Shown: piece after piece, positions 6,616-14,959 of the stretch
How the letters are laid out: each line of letters opens with the position of its first letter
Numbering within the stretch: position 1 is the stretch's first letter
Assembly: GCA_963813415.1 (NCBI GenBank)
Contig: CAWEYW010000005.1
Span: forward strand, 248,001 to 312,000
Direction: 5' to 3'
Source of the DNA: CAIWHR01 sp963813415
Lineage (GTDB): Bacteria > Pseudomonadota > Gammaproteobacteria > Burkholderiales > Casimicrobiaceae
DNA length: 64,000 bases
Position numbers and translations under genes: made by a program
The notes under the pieces: generated by a model
What the model was told of the DNA's origin: nothing
The model's input: the letters and a program-made list of their open reading frames with translations, nothing else
The model's database searches: none

Positions 6616-9600
6616 TCACGCCGGGTCCGACGCGAAGGTGGCACCCGCCGGCACGGAAGTGCTGCGCTCGGCGCGGAACCACGCTGCATACAGCGCCGGC
6701 AGGAAGCCCAGCGTCAGCACGGTGGCGAACAGGATCCCGCCCATCATCGCCACGGCCATCGGCCCGAAGAAGTCGCTGCGCACCAGCGGGATGAGCGCGA
6801 GCACGGCGGCCGCGGCGGTGAGCACGATGGGCCGGAAGCGCCGCACCGTCGCACCGAGGATGGCGTCGCGCCTGGTCGCGCCCGCAGCGACGTCGCGATC
6901 GATCTGGTCCACCAGGATGACGGCGTTGCGCATGATGATCCCGGACAGCGCGATCGACCCCAGCATCGCGACGAACCCGAATGGCTTGCCGAACGCGAGC
7001 AGGGCAGCGGTCACGCCGATGAGTCCGAGCGGCGCGGTGAGCAGCACCATCAGCACGCGCGCGAAGCTCCGCAACTGCAGCATGAGCAGCGTCAGCACGA
7101 CGACTGCGAGGAGGGGCACGCCCGCGATGATCGAGCGCTGGCCCTTGAGCGAATCCTCCACTGCACCGCCGAGCGCAATCCGGTAGCCCAGCGGCAGTTG
7201 CGCGCGCAGGGCATCGAGCTGCGGATCGATGCGCCGTGTGACGTCCGGACCCTGCGCATCGCCCCGGAGATCCGAGCGCACGGTCACCGTGGGCAGGCGA
7301 TCGCGCCGCCACACGACCCCTTCTTCCAGCTCGTAGCGGATCTCGGCGAGCTGGGTGATCGGCACCGCCTTGCCGTTGCGCGACGGAATCGCGACGTCCT
7401 TGAGCAGCGATAGCCGCGCGCGCTCGTCGGGCGTGCCGCGCACCACCACCTCGATCTGCCGGTCGCCCTCGCGGTAGTGCGTCACCGTCGTCCCGGAGAC
7501 GGCATTGTTGAGATAGGCGGCGACATCCTGCGACGAGAATCCCAGCACGCGCGCCTTGTTCTGGTCGATCACCAGGCGCACGGCCTTGGTGGGCTCGTTC
7601 CAGTCGAACTGCACGTCCTGCGTGTCCGCATCCGCCCGCATGATGGCTGCGACTTCCTGTGCAATCGAGCGCACGCGGGCAATGTCCTCGCCGGACACCC
7701 GGAACTGCACGGGAAACCCTACGGGCGGGCCGTTCTCGAGCCGCGACACGCGTCCGCGCAGCGCAGGGAAGTCCTCCGCGAAGAGCTCCAGCAGGCGCGC
7801 GCGGAGGCGCTCGCGCTCGGCGTTGCTGGTCGCGACGACGACGAATTGCGCAAAGTTCGATTGCTGCAGCTGCTGGTCGAGCGGCAGGTAGAAGCGCGGA
7901 CTGCCGCTGCCCACGTACGCGACGTAGCTGTCGATGCCTCGCTCCTTGGCGAGGATGGTCTCCATGCGCTTCGCTTCGGCGAGGGTGGCGGCGATCGAAC
8001 TGCCCTCGGGCAGGCGCAGGTCGACCAGCAGCTCCGGCCGGGATGAGGCGGGAAAGAATTGCTGCGGGACGAAGCGAAAGCCCGCCATCGCAACCGCGAA
8101 CAGGCCCACGGTAGCGAGCAGCACGATCTTGCGGTGGTCGACCGTCCACGCCACGGCACGCCGCAGGCGCAGGTAAAAGGGCGTCGCATAGACCGCGTCT
8201 GCGCTGGGTGCATTCGCCATCGCCGTGGCATTCGCCATCACCGCGGCTTTCGCCGTCGGCGATACGGGCGACCGGCGCAGCAGGCGGGCAAGCCACCGGC
8301 GCACCTGCGGCGGCCCGGCGTGGCCGTGCGCAGGCAAAAGGTAGTAGCCGAGATACGGGATCACCACCACCGCCACGACCCATGAAGCGATGAGCGCGAT
8401 CGCGGAGACCTGGAAGATCGAGCGCGTGTATTCGCCGGTGCTGCTGCGTGCCGTGGCGATGGGCAGGAATCCGGCCACGGTGACGAGGGTGCCGGTCAGC
8501 ATCGGAAACGCCGTGCTGGTGAATGCGAAGCTCGCCGCGCGGAACCGATCGAGGCCCTGCTCCAGCTTGATGGCCATCATCTCCACGGCGATGATGGCAT
8601 CGTCGACGAGCAGGCCCAGCGAGAGGATCAGCGCGCCGAGCGAGATCTTGTGCAGGCCGATGTCGAAGAGCCACATGCACATGAAGGTGATCGCGAGCAC
8701 GAGGGGCATTGCGATCGCGACGACGAGCCCGGTGCGCAGCCCGAGACTCAGCAGCGACACCGCAAGAACGATCAGCACCGACTCGGTCAGCGCTTGCACG
8801 AACTCGTTGACGGACCGCTGGACCGCACGCGGCATGCTCGCCACCTCGTGAATCTCCACGCCGACGGGCAATGCTCGGCTGATCGCCGCAATCCGCGCGT
8901 CCAGCGCGTGGCCGAGCTCGATCACGTCGCCGCCTTTGGCCATCGTGATGCCGACGCCCAGTGCGTCCTGCGCATGCCAGCGCATCTTCTGCTGGGGCGG
9001 GTCGACGTAGCCGCGCGTGACGGTGGCGATGTCGCCAAGCCGGAACACGCGGTCGTTGGCGCGGATCGTCAGGTCGCGAATCGCGTCGATCGAGGTGAAG
9101 GCGCCGGTAGGGCGCAGATAGATGCGGTCGGTGGCGGTCTCGACCACGCCGGCGCTGGCCACTGCGTTCTGCGTGGCGAGCACCTGGAAGAGTTGCGCCG
9201 GCTCGATCCCCAGTGTCGCGAGGCGGGTGTTGGAGATCTCGACATAGACCTTCTCCTCCTGCTCGCCGATGAAGTCGACCTTGGCGACGCCCGGAATGCG
9301 CAACAGCTCGGCACGGATGTCATCGGCGAAGTTCTTCAACTCCCGATAGCCGAAGCCATCGCCGGTGACGGCGTAGATGTTGGTGTAGGTGTCGCCGAAT
9401 TCGTCGTTGAAGAACGGACCCTGCACACCGGTGGGCAGGGTGTTGCGCATGTCGCCGATCTTCTTGCGCGCCTGATAGAAGAGCTCAGGGACGTCCGCCG
9501 CGGCCGTCGAATCCTTGAGCGCCATGAACACCATCGATTCGCCGGGCTTCGAATAGCTGCGGACCCAGTCGGCGCCTGGCACCTCCTGGAGCTTGCGCTC

Positions 9601-9834
9601 GATGCGATCGGTCACCTGCTGCTCGACCTCGCGCGCCGATGCCCCCGGCCAGTTGGTCTTGACGACCATGACCTTGAAGGTGTACGGCGGGTCCTCGGAC
9701 TGCCCCAGCCGCTCGTACGACACGAATCCCGCGATGGCGAGCACGACGATGAAGTACAGCACCAGCGAACGATGCCGGAGTGCCCACTCGGAAAGGTTGA
9801 AGCGCATGCCGCGCTCCACCGGCGGCTCGCTCAT
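6616..9834 (-). CDS. RND family efflux transporter, inner-membrane permease
   Basis: This 1072-residue protein is a proton-driven RND pump of the hydrophobe/amphiphile (AcrB-like) type. TM1 lies near residues 22-40 (SLVLYFIVVLAIAGFVSYE), then a periplasmic loop with QVTDRIERKLQEV. A TM4 motif GLLVDDAIIAVE near residue 410 carries the paired aspartates of the proton relay. A second periplasmic half is followed by TM8-12, ending in FMVALLSI-like segments such as GFVAMLGSIALSGIIMRNAVI. A hydrophilic, alanine-rich loop near residue 530 carries imperfect six-residue repeats. It follows the adaptor gene with a 3-base gap, and no outer-membrane channel gene is present, so it probably uses a shared TolC-type exit. 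The substrate cannot be read from sequence. Confidence 0.92.
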   Translation of the reverse strand: MSEPPVERGMRFNLSEWALRHRSLVLYFIVVLAIAGFVSYERLGQSEDPPYTFKVMVVKTNWPGASAREVEQQVTDRIERKLQEVPGADWVRSYSKPGESMVFMALKDSTAAADVPELFYQARKKIGDMRNTLPTGVQGPFFNDEFGDTYTNIYAVTGDGFGYRELKNFADDIRAELLRIPGVAKVDFIGEQEEKVYVEISNTRLATLGIEPAQLFQVLATQNAVASAGVVETATDRIYLRPTGAFTSIDAIRDLTIRANDRVFRLGDIATVTRGYVDPPQQKMRWHAQDALGVGITMAKGGDVIELGHALDARIAAISRALPVGVEIHEVASMPRAVQRSVNEFVQALTESVLIVLAVSLLSLGLRTGLVVAIAMPLVLAITFMCMWLFDIGLHKISLGALILSLGLLVDDAIIAVEMMAIKLEQGLDRFRAASFAFTSTAFPMLTGTLVTVAGFLPIATARSSTGEYTRSIFQVSAIALIASWVVAVVVIPYLGYYLLPAHGHAGPPQVRRWLARLLRRSPVSPTAKAAVMANATAMANAPSADAVYATPFYLRLRRAVAWTVDHRKIVLLATVGLFAVAMAGFRFVPQQFFPASSRPELLVDLRLPEGSSIAATLAEAKRMETILAKERGIDSYVAYVGSGSPRFYLPLDQQLQQSNFAQFVVVATSNAERERLRARLLELFAEDFPALRGRVSRLENGPPVGFPVQFRVSGEDIARVRSIAQEVAAIMRADADTQDVQFDWNEPTKAVRLVIDQNKARVLGFSSQDVAAYLNNAVSGTTVTHYREGDRQIEVVVRGTPDERARLSLLKDVAIPSRNGKAVPITQLAEIRYELEEGVVWRRDRLPTVTVRSDLRGDAQGPDVTRRIDPQLDALRAQLPLGYRIALGGAVEDSLKGQRSIIAGVPLLAVVVLTLLMLQLRSFARVLMVLLTAPLGLIGVTAALLAFGKPFGFVAMLGSIALSGIIMRNAVILVDQIDRDVAAGATRRDAILGATVRRFRPIVLTAAAAVLALIPLVRSDFFGPMAVAMMGGILFATVLTLGFLPALYAAWFRAERSTSVPAGATFASDPA

Positions 9835-9837
9835 CGC

Positions 9838-10974
9838 CTATCCACGTCGTGCAGCGCGTGCCGCACCGCGCATGTCCCTGCTCGCCGCCTTCTCCGGGTC
9901 GTAGGGCCGTACCTTCTGTCCTTGCTGCAGCTTGTGCACGCCCGCGGTGACGACCCACTCACCCGTGGTGACCCCGTCACCGATGAGCACGCCGTCCTCG
10001 CGATACTGCGCGACCTGCACGGGACGCAGGCCCACCGTCTGGGCCGTCGGGTCGTAGATCCACACCGCCGGTCGATCGCCCTCGCGATAGAGCGCCGTCA
10101 GCGGCAGCAGCGTGCCTTTGCCGCGGGCGCGGCCCTGCACGCCGACATTCACCGTCATCCCCCATTGCAGGGCAGCATCGGGATCGAGCACGCTGATCCG
10201 CACGGCGAAGGTCCGCGTGACGGGATCGACCGCGGGGGCGATCTCGCGCACCCGGGCGGCATACGGGCGGTCGCGCTTCGAGAGCAGCACGACGAACAGT
10301 CCGGCCGCATCGGTCAGCTCGGCAAGGCGCTGCTCGGGGACGGCGATGGCAACCTCGCGCTCGTCCTCGCGGGCGATGCGCAGCACGGTCTGGCCCGCGG
10401 TAACCACCTGCCCCGGCTCGGCGGCGATGCTCGTCACCACGCCGTCGGTATCGGCGACGAGCGTGGCGTATGCCGCCTGGTTGCGCACGACGTCGCGCTG
10501 CGCTCTCGCCTGCGTCAGCTTCGCGCGCGCGGTATCGAGCGCGTTGCGTTTTTGGTCGAGGGCGCTGGCGCTGACGAACTTCTGCGCGAACAGGTTCTGG
10601 TAGCGATCGAACTCCGCCTGTGCGAAGCGCTGCTCGGTTTCGGCCGCGGCCATCGCGGCGATCGCCGCCTGCTCCTGCAAGCCGACGTCGCTCGGATCGA
10701 GCCGCGCCAGCACTTGCCCCTTGCGCACGCGCGCCCCCATGTCCACGAGACGCGCGACGAGCTTGCCGCCGATGCGAAACGCCAGGTCCGCTTCGTGCCG
10801 CGGCCGGATGTCCCCGGCGAACACCGCGAGATCCGCCACCGGCGCGGTGGTGACCTGCTGCAGCTGCACAGGCCGCACCGGATCGGGAGGGGGTTCATGA
10901 CGGGCGCAAGCAGAGACGGCAAGGAGGACGGCAAGCCCCGCCGCGGGCAGGGCGATCCAGGGCCTGGCGCTCAT
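9838..10974 (-). CDS. RND efflux periplasmic adaptor (membrane fusion) lipoprotein
   Basis: The ATG at 10974 overlaps the tetR stop (ATGA) and gives a 378-residue protein. Its signal peptide ends LLAVSAC, a lipobox, so Cys21 would be lipid-anchored. The two lipoyl half-motifs are visible as FAGDIRPRHEADLAFRIGGK and VADTDGVVTSIAAEPGQVV, bracketing an alpha-helical hairpin (about residues 95-165). Beta-barrel and membrane-proximal domains follow. It would couple the adjacent RND pump to an outer-membrane channel. A longer reading upstream exists but lacks the signal peptide start. Confidence 0.92.
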   Translation of the reverse strand: MSARPWIALPAAGLAVLLAVSACARHEPPPDPVRPVQLQQVTTAPVADLAVFAGDIRPRHEADLAFRIGGKLVARLVDMGARVRKGQVLARLDPSDVGLQEQAAIAAMAAAETEQRFAQAEFDRYQNLFAQKFVSASALDQKRNALDTARAKLTQARAQRDVVRNQAAYATLVADTDGVVTSIAAEPGQVVTAGQTVLRIAREDEREVAIAVPEQRLAELTDAAGLFVVLLSKRDRPYAARVREIAPAVDPVTRTFAVRISVLDPDAALQWGMTVNVGVQGRARGKGTLLPLTALYREGDRPAVWIYDPTAQTVGLRPVQVAQYREDGVLIGDGVTTGEWVVTAGVHKLQQGQKVRPYDPEKAASRDMRGAARAARRG

Positions 10975-11633
10975 GACCGTGCTCCACCCTGCCCGACGCT
11001 GCCGCGCCACAGCGCGCCCAGCGCGCGCTCCAGATCGGTCGCGTAGGAAAGCTGGGGGACCGCGGCACAGGCACGCACGTCGACGCTGTCGGCACGGCAA
11101 TGCTCCGCCGACATCTGCCACAGTCCGATGATCAGTGCGTAGCTGTGGCGCAGCAGCGCGACACCCTCGCCCGCCGCGAGTTGCGGGAAATGCTGCTCGA
11201 GGCCGGCCCCTGCACGTCCGAGTCGCGCCGCCATGCGCTCCTGGAACGCGCGCGCGGCTTCGGGCGGCACGTTGTGCGCCATGGTCCCGAAGCAGCGCGC
11301 GGCAAGCGGCAGGAAGAGCGGCCGCTCGAGCATGTGCCGCCGGGTGAGCGCGAACACGTCATCGATGATGAGTGGCGCGGCCGCCTCGGCCTTGGCGATC
11401 AGTTCCCGGAAGAACGCGTCGATATTGCGCTCGTGCACCGCGAGATAAAGCTCCTCCTTGCTCGCGAAATACAGGTACACGGTGCCCTTGGCGAGCCCGG
11501 CTTCATCGGCCACCTCGGACATGCTGGCGAGACGCTCGGGCTCGGTGCTCAACAGCCGCTCGGCGCCATCGAGGATCGCCTCGTGTCGTTCCTGCTTGTC
11601 GATCGCCTGCATGGCGCGTTGCCGGATCACCAT
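10971..11633 (-). CDS. TetR/AcrR family transcriptional regulator of the efflux operon
   Basis: This 220-residue regulator has a TetR helix-turn-helix at residues about 15-60: ERHEAILDGAERLL, MSEVADEAGLAKGTVYLYFASKEEL. The rest is a divergent ligand-binding domain. The ATG at 11633 is preferred; it is preceded by AAAGGGG, although a GTG one codon earlier is also possible. It is the first gene of the operon and translationally coupled to the adaptor. Two matched palindromes cover its own promoter region, so it very probably represses itself and the pump genes and releases on binding a pump substrate. Confidence 0.92.
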   Translation of the reverse strand: MVIRQRAMQAIDKQERHEAILDGAERLLSTEPERLASMSEVADEAGLAKGTVYLYFASKEELYLAVHERNIDAFFRELIAKAEAAAPLIIDDVFALTRRHMLERPLFLPLAARCFGTMAHNVPPEAARAFQERMAARLGRAGAGLEQHFPQLAAGEGVALLRHSYALIIGLWQMSAEHCRADSVDVRACAAVPQLSYATDLERALGALWRGSVGQGGARS

Positions 11634-11642
11634 CACCCCTTT

Positions 11643-11697
11643 AAATGACCGCGGGTCACTTCGGGAGCAATCTAACTGACCGATGGTCAGTTGTCAA
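11643..11697 (-). promoter_or_regulatory. Promoter of the tetR-efflux operon with two TGACC-N3-GGTCA operators
   Basis: On the minus strand a consensus -35 TTGACA (11697-11692) is followed after 17 bases by TAGATT (11674-11669). Exactly between them lies a perfect palindrome, AACTGACC-N3-GGTCAGTT (11674-11692). A second palindrome of the same 8-3-8 form with one mismatch (11643-11661) covers the region between -10 and the ribosome-binding site. Both share the core TGACC-N3-GGTCA and their centres are 31 bases apart, about three helical turns. This is the layout expected for an autorepressing TetR protein: one dimer blocks the spacer, the other the transcription start. Confidence 0.8.
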
Positions 11698-11707
11698 ATG
11701 GGTACGG

Positions 11708-12577
11708 CTACGTCGGGAAAAGCGCGAGCGTGCTGCGCATCAGCTCGCTCGCAGGGTCGGCATAATCGAGCACCACGTTGTAGTGATGGCGTTGCGGCAC
11801 CCGCAGCACGCTGGCGCGCCCCCGCGGACGGTTGGCAGACCACGCATCCCAGAGCAGGTCCGACTGGCGCAGGAATTCCGTGGTCTCGTCGGCCCCGACT
11901 GCGACAAGGAATGGCGCGGACGTCGTCGGCGGGTAATGGATGGGCGACAGCCGCTGCGCCTCGGCGATGTCGAGCCGGAAGTCGCTGTTGTGCGAGAACT
12001 GCACCATCGGGACGAGATCGTGCACGCCCGAGAGCGAAACGCCACCGGCGATGGGATGCCGGGCGAGTCCGTGCTTCGACCAGTCGGTCGCATGCAACAT
12101 CGCGGCGAGGTGTCCTCCGGCCGAATGGCCCGCCACGACGATCCGCTCCGTGTCGAGTCCGTGCGCCGCACCTTCGCGCACGATCCAGACCAGGGCGCGC
12201 CGGCACTCGTCGACGATCGTGGCGATCGACACCACCGGGCAGAGGTCGTAATTGAGCACGGCGACCGCGTACCCGGCGGTCACGAAGGCCGGGGCCACGA
12301 ACGCGTGATTGCGCTTGTCGAGCGAGCGCCACCAGCCGCCGTGGATGAACACGAACGTGCCCCGCGGTGCTGCGCCGGCACGATAGATGTCCAGCGTCTC
12401 GTTCGCGTTCGGTCCGTACCGCACGTCGACCTCGGGACGAAGCGCCGCCCGCGCGGCGTCGGCAAGCTCGTCCCACCGGGCGAACCACTGCGGATACTCC
12501 GGTACCGCGGCACGGTTGTTGTAGCCGCGCTCGACCTCCTCGTCGCTGAGCGCCGGGCTCGTTCCGGTAGTCCTCAT
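11708..12577 (-). CDS. Alpha/beta hydrolase, arylformamidase (kynurenine formamidase)-like
   Basis: This 289-residue hydrolase starts at the ATG at 12577, overlapping the upstream isomerase stop by ATGA. It has the oxyanion motif FIHGGWWRSLDKR near residue 77, the nucleophile elbow VVAGHSAGGHLAAM near residue 150 and a late His in QRHHYNVVLDYADP. The HGGWWR-LDK signature and the N-terminal ERGYNNRAAVP segment match the arylformamidase-like branch, which opens N-formylkynurenine to kynurenine. Kynurenine is cleaved to anthranilate, the probable substrate of the neighbouring operon, so the context fits but does not prove this activity. Confidence 0.8.
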   Translation of the reverse strand: MRTTGTSPALSDEEVERGYNNRAAVPEYPQWFARWDELADAARAALRPEVDVRYGPNANETLDIYRAGAAPRGTFVFIHGGWWRSLDKRNHAFVAPAFVTAGYAVAVLNYDLCPVVSIATIVDECRRALVWIVREGAAHGLDTERIVVAGHSAGGHLAAMLHATDWSKHGLARHPIAGGVSLSGVHDLVPMVQFSHNSDFRLDIAEAQRLSPIHYPPTTSAPFLVAVGADETTEFLRQSDLLWDAWSANRPRGRASVLRVPQRHHYNVVLDYADPASELMRSTLALFPT

Positions 12578-13215
12578 TCGGCGTCCGGCTGCCGCGCCGG
12601 GGCCGCCGCCGCGAAGGCGGGGAGCTCGACGCACGCCGCTTCGATGCGCGTCAGTGTCGGATAGGGCGTGAGATCGATCTTGAACCGGCGCGCATTCGCG
12701 AGCTGCGGCACCAGGCATACGTCGGCGAGCGTCGGCGCCTCGCCATGGCAATAGCGGCTCGTCGCGCGGTCACGTGCGAGCTGTCGCTCGAGCGCCTCGA
12801 AGCCGGTGTCGATCCAGTACCGGTACCAGCCATCCTTCTGCGCCTCGGACAGGCCCAGCGTGCCCGTGAGGTACTGCAGCACCCGCAGGTTGTTGAGCGG
12901 ATGGATGTCACAGGCGATGGCGAGCGCGATCGAACGCACCCGCGCCCGTGCCGCGGGATCCCGCGGCAGCAGCGGCGGCTCCGGATGCGTCTCGTCCAGC
13001 CATTCGATGATCGCCAGCGACTGCGTCAGCACGTCACCCGCCTCGGTCACGAGGGTCGGGACGAGCCCCTGCGGATTGACATCGAGGTAATCGTCGCTGC
13101 GCTGCACGCCGCTGCGCAGATGCACGAACGCACGTTCCGGCGCCACCCCTTTGAGACCGAGCGCGATGCGCACCCGGTACGCCGCCGAGGAGCGGAAGTA
13201 ATCGAAGAGCTTCAT
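12574..13215 (-). CDS. maiA: Maleylacetoacetate/maleylpyruvate isomerase-like glutathione S-transferase
   Basis: This 213-residue protein is a zeta-class glutathione S-transferase. The N-terminal thioredoxin fold carries the SSAAYRVRIALGLKG motif (residues 9-23), in the position of the SSCSWRVR glutathione-binding motif of MaiA, and VNPQGLVPTLV plus a QSLAIIEWLDE segment. The C-terminal helical domain has a HPLNNLRVLQYL motif and APTLADVCLVPQLANARRF, typical of maleylacetoacetate or maleylpyruvate isomerases. It lies 3 bases downstream of gcdH and overlaps the hydrolase. No homogentisate or gentisate dioxygenase gene is nearby, so the true substrate is open. Confidence 0.82.
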   Translation of the reverse strand: MKLFDYFRSSAAYRVRIALGLKGVAPERAFVHLRSGVQRSDDYLDVNPQGLVPTLVTEAGDVLTQSLAIIEWLDETHPEPPLLPRDPAARARVRSIALAIACDIHPLNNLRVLQYLTGTLGLSEAQKDGWYRYWIDTGFEALERQLARDRATSRYCHGEAPTLADVCLVPQLANARRFKIDLTPYPTLTRIEAACVELPAFAAAAPARQPDAE

Positions 13216-13218
13216 CGC

Positions 13219-14415
13219 TCAGGAGAAAGCGGCGATGCCCGTCTGCGCCCGCCCGAGGATGAGCGCATGGATGTCGTGCGTGCCCTCGTAGGTGTTCACG
13301 GTCTCCAGGTTCAGCATGTGTCGGATGACGTGGAATTCATCGACGATGCCGTTGCCGCCATGCATGTCGCGCGCCATCCGCGCCACCTCCAGCGCCTTGC
13401 CGCAGGAGTTGCGCTTCATGATGGAGGTTATCTCCGGCGCCGCCTTACCTTCGTCCTTGAGACGCCCGAGGCGCAGGCAACCCTGCAGGCCCAGCGCGAT
13501 CTCCGTCTGCATGTCGGCGAGCTTCTTCTGGATGAGCTGATTCGCCGCCAACGGGCGCCCGAACTGCTGGCGGTCCATGGTGTACTGGCGCGCGGCGTGC
13601 CAGCAGAACTCGGCCGCACCGAGCGCGCCCCAGGCGATGCCGTAGCGGGCCGAATTGAGGCACCCGAACGGCCCCTTCAAGCCCTGCACGTTGGGCAGCA
13701 GGTTGGCCTCGGGCACGAACACGTCGTCCATCACGATCTCGCCCGTGACCGACGTCCGGAGGCTGAACTTGCCTTCGATCTTCGGCGCGGACAGCCCCTT
13801 CATGCCCTTCTCGAGAATGAAGCCGCGGATCACGCCGTCGTCCGTTTTTGCCCACACCACGAACACGTCGGCAATCGGCGAGTTGGAGATCCACATCTTG
13901 CTGCCGGTCATCCGGTACCCGCCGGGCGCGGCGTGTGCACGCGACGCCATGCTGCCGGGGTCGGACCCATGGTTGGGCTCGGTCAGGCCGAAGCACCCGA
14001 CCCATTCCCCGCTTGCGAGGCGGGGCAGGTATTTCCTGCGCTGCTCCTCGGTGCCATAGGTGAAGATCGGGAACATCACGAGCGAGCTCTGCACGCTCAT
14101 CATCGAGCGGTACCCCGAATCGACACGCTCGATCTCGCGCGCGATCAGGCCGTAGCAGACGTAGTTGAGGCCCGCACCGCCATACTCGGCCGGCACGGTC
14201 GGCCCGAGCAGCCCCACCTTGCCCATCAGCGGGATGATCGATGCGTCCACCGTTTCGTGCCGGAAGGCCTCGTGCACGCGCGGCATGAGCTCCTGCTGCG
14301 CGAAATCCGCGGCGGCGTCGCGGACCATGCGTTCCTCCTCGGAGAGCTGCTCGGACAGGAGCAGCGGGTCCTCCCAGACGAATCGGGGAGTCGTACCGTT
14401 GTCTTTGGGCGCCAT
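13219..14415 (-). CDS. gcdH: Glutaryl-CoA dehydrogenase
   Basis: This 398-residue flavoprotein matches glutaryl-CoA dehydrogenases, which oxidise and decarboxylate glutaryl-CoA to crotonyl-CoA. Key segments are RSMMSVQSSLVM near residue 108, the FAD-binding FGLTEPNHGSDPGSM and WISNSPIADVFVVWAK, a DMHGGNGI segment and the catalytic-base region NTYEGTHDIHALILGRAQTG near the C-terminus. It begins a three-gene set with the isomerase and hydrolase, 133 bases after the preceding ridA-like gene, so it could be co-transcribed with the aromatic operon or have a separate promoter. Confidence 0.9.
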   Translation of the reverse strand: MAPKDNGTTPRFVWEDPLLLSEQLSEEERMVRDAAADFAQQELMPRVHEAFRHETVDASIIPLMGKVGLLGPTVPAEYGGAGLNYVCYGLIAREIERVDSGYRSMMSVQSSLVMFPIFTYGTEEQRRKYLPRLASGEWVGCFGLTEPNHGSDPGSMASRAHAAPGGYRMTGSKMWISNSPIADVFVVWAKTDDGVIRGFILEKGMKGLSAPKIEGKFSLRTSVTGEIVMDDVFVPEANLLPNVQGLKGPFGCLNSARYGIAWGALGAAEFCWHAARQYTMDRQQFGRPLAANQLIQKKLADMQTEIALGLQGCLRLGRLKDEGKAAPEITSIMKRNSCGKALEVARMARDMHGGNGIVDEFHVIRHMLNLETVNTYEGTHDIHALILGRAQTGIAAFS

Positions 14416-14548
14416 GGAAAGCCTCGCGAAGGAAGACGAAACGCGCTGCCGGGCGCGCGGAGCATGCGCGAACGATTGTAACCGAGGGCACCCCCGGCAA
14501 TACCTTGCTGCAGATCAGGTTCCGCGCGTGTGGCGCACCCTGGCAATC

Positions 14549-14959
14549 TCACACCGTATCGGGGATCACCGCGGTCGCCTCGATCTCCACGCGCGCGCCG
14601 TCCTCGACGAAATCGGCGACCTGCACCGCCGTCATGGCGGGATAATGCGCACCGATGATCTCGCGGTAGACGCGCCCGAGCTGGGGCGCCTGATCGAGGT
14701 ATTCGCGCTTGTCGGCCACATACCAGGTCATGCGCGCGAGATGCTCCGGCCGCCCCCCGGCCTCCGCCAGAACGGCGACGACGTTGCTCAGCGCCTGGCG
14801 TGCCTGCGTCAGGAAATCGGCGCCGACCAGGTGCCCCTGCGCGTCCCAGCCGATCTGTCCCGCGATGAAGACCATCCGCCCGCGGGCCGCGATGCCGTTC
14901 GCGTAACCGCGCGGCCGCGCCCATCCGGCGGGTTGCAGCACCTGCCATGCATTGCTCAA
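14549..14959 (-). CDS. RidA/YjgF family protein lacking the catalytic arginine
   Basis: This 136-residue protein begins at a TTG (14959) that overlaps the ligase stop as TTGA and is preceded by GAGGAG at correct spacing. The RidA fold is recognisable from VFIAGQIGWDAQG near residue 30, ALSNVVAVLAEAG around 60 and the closing ARVEIEATAVIP. In imine-hydrolysing RidA, an arginine (Arg105 in E. coli) sits in PARSCVEV; here the aligned segment reads PAMTAVQV, with Met in that place. It therefore may not be a classical enamine/imine deaminase. Its position as last gene of the aromatic operon implies a role with an enamine or oxo intermediate of that pathway. Confidence 0.85.
   Translation of the reverse strand: MSNAWQVLQPAGWARPRGYANGIAARGRMVFIAGQIGWDAQGHLVGADFLTQARQALSNVVAVLAEAGGRPEHLARMTWYVADKREYLDQAPQLGRVYREIIGAHYPAMTAVQVADFVEDGARVEIEATAVIPDTV

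Noticed and set aside
8650..11046. Plus-strand open frame of 798 codons over the RND and adaptor genes
   Set aside because: The product has no domain and is rich in His, Arg and Gly. The minus-strand frames encode clear RND pump and adaptor proteins.
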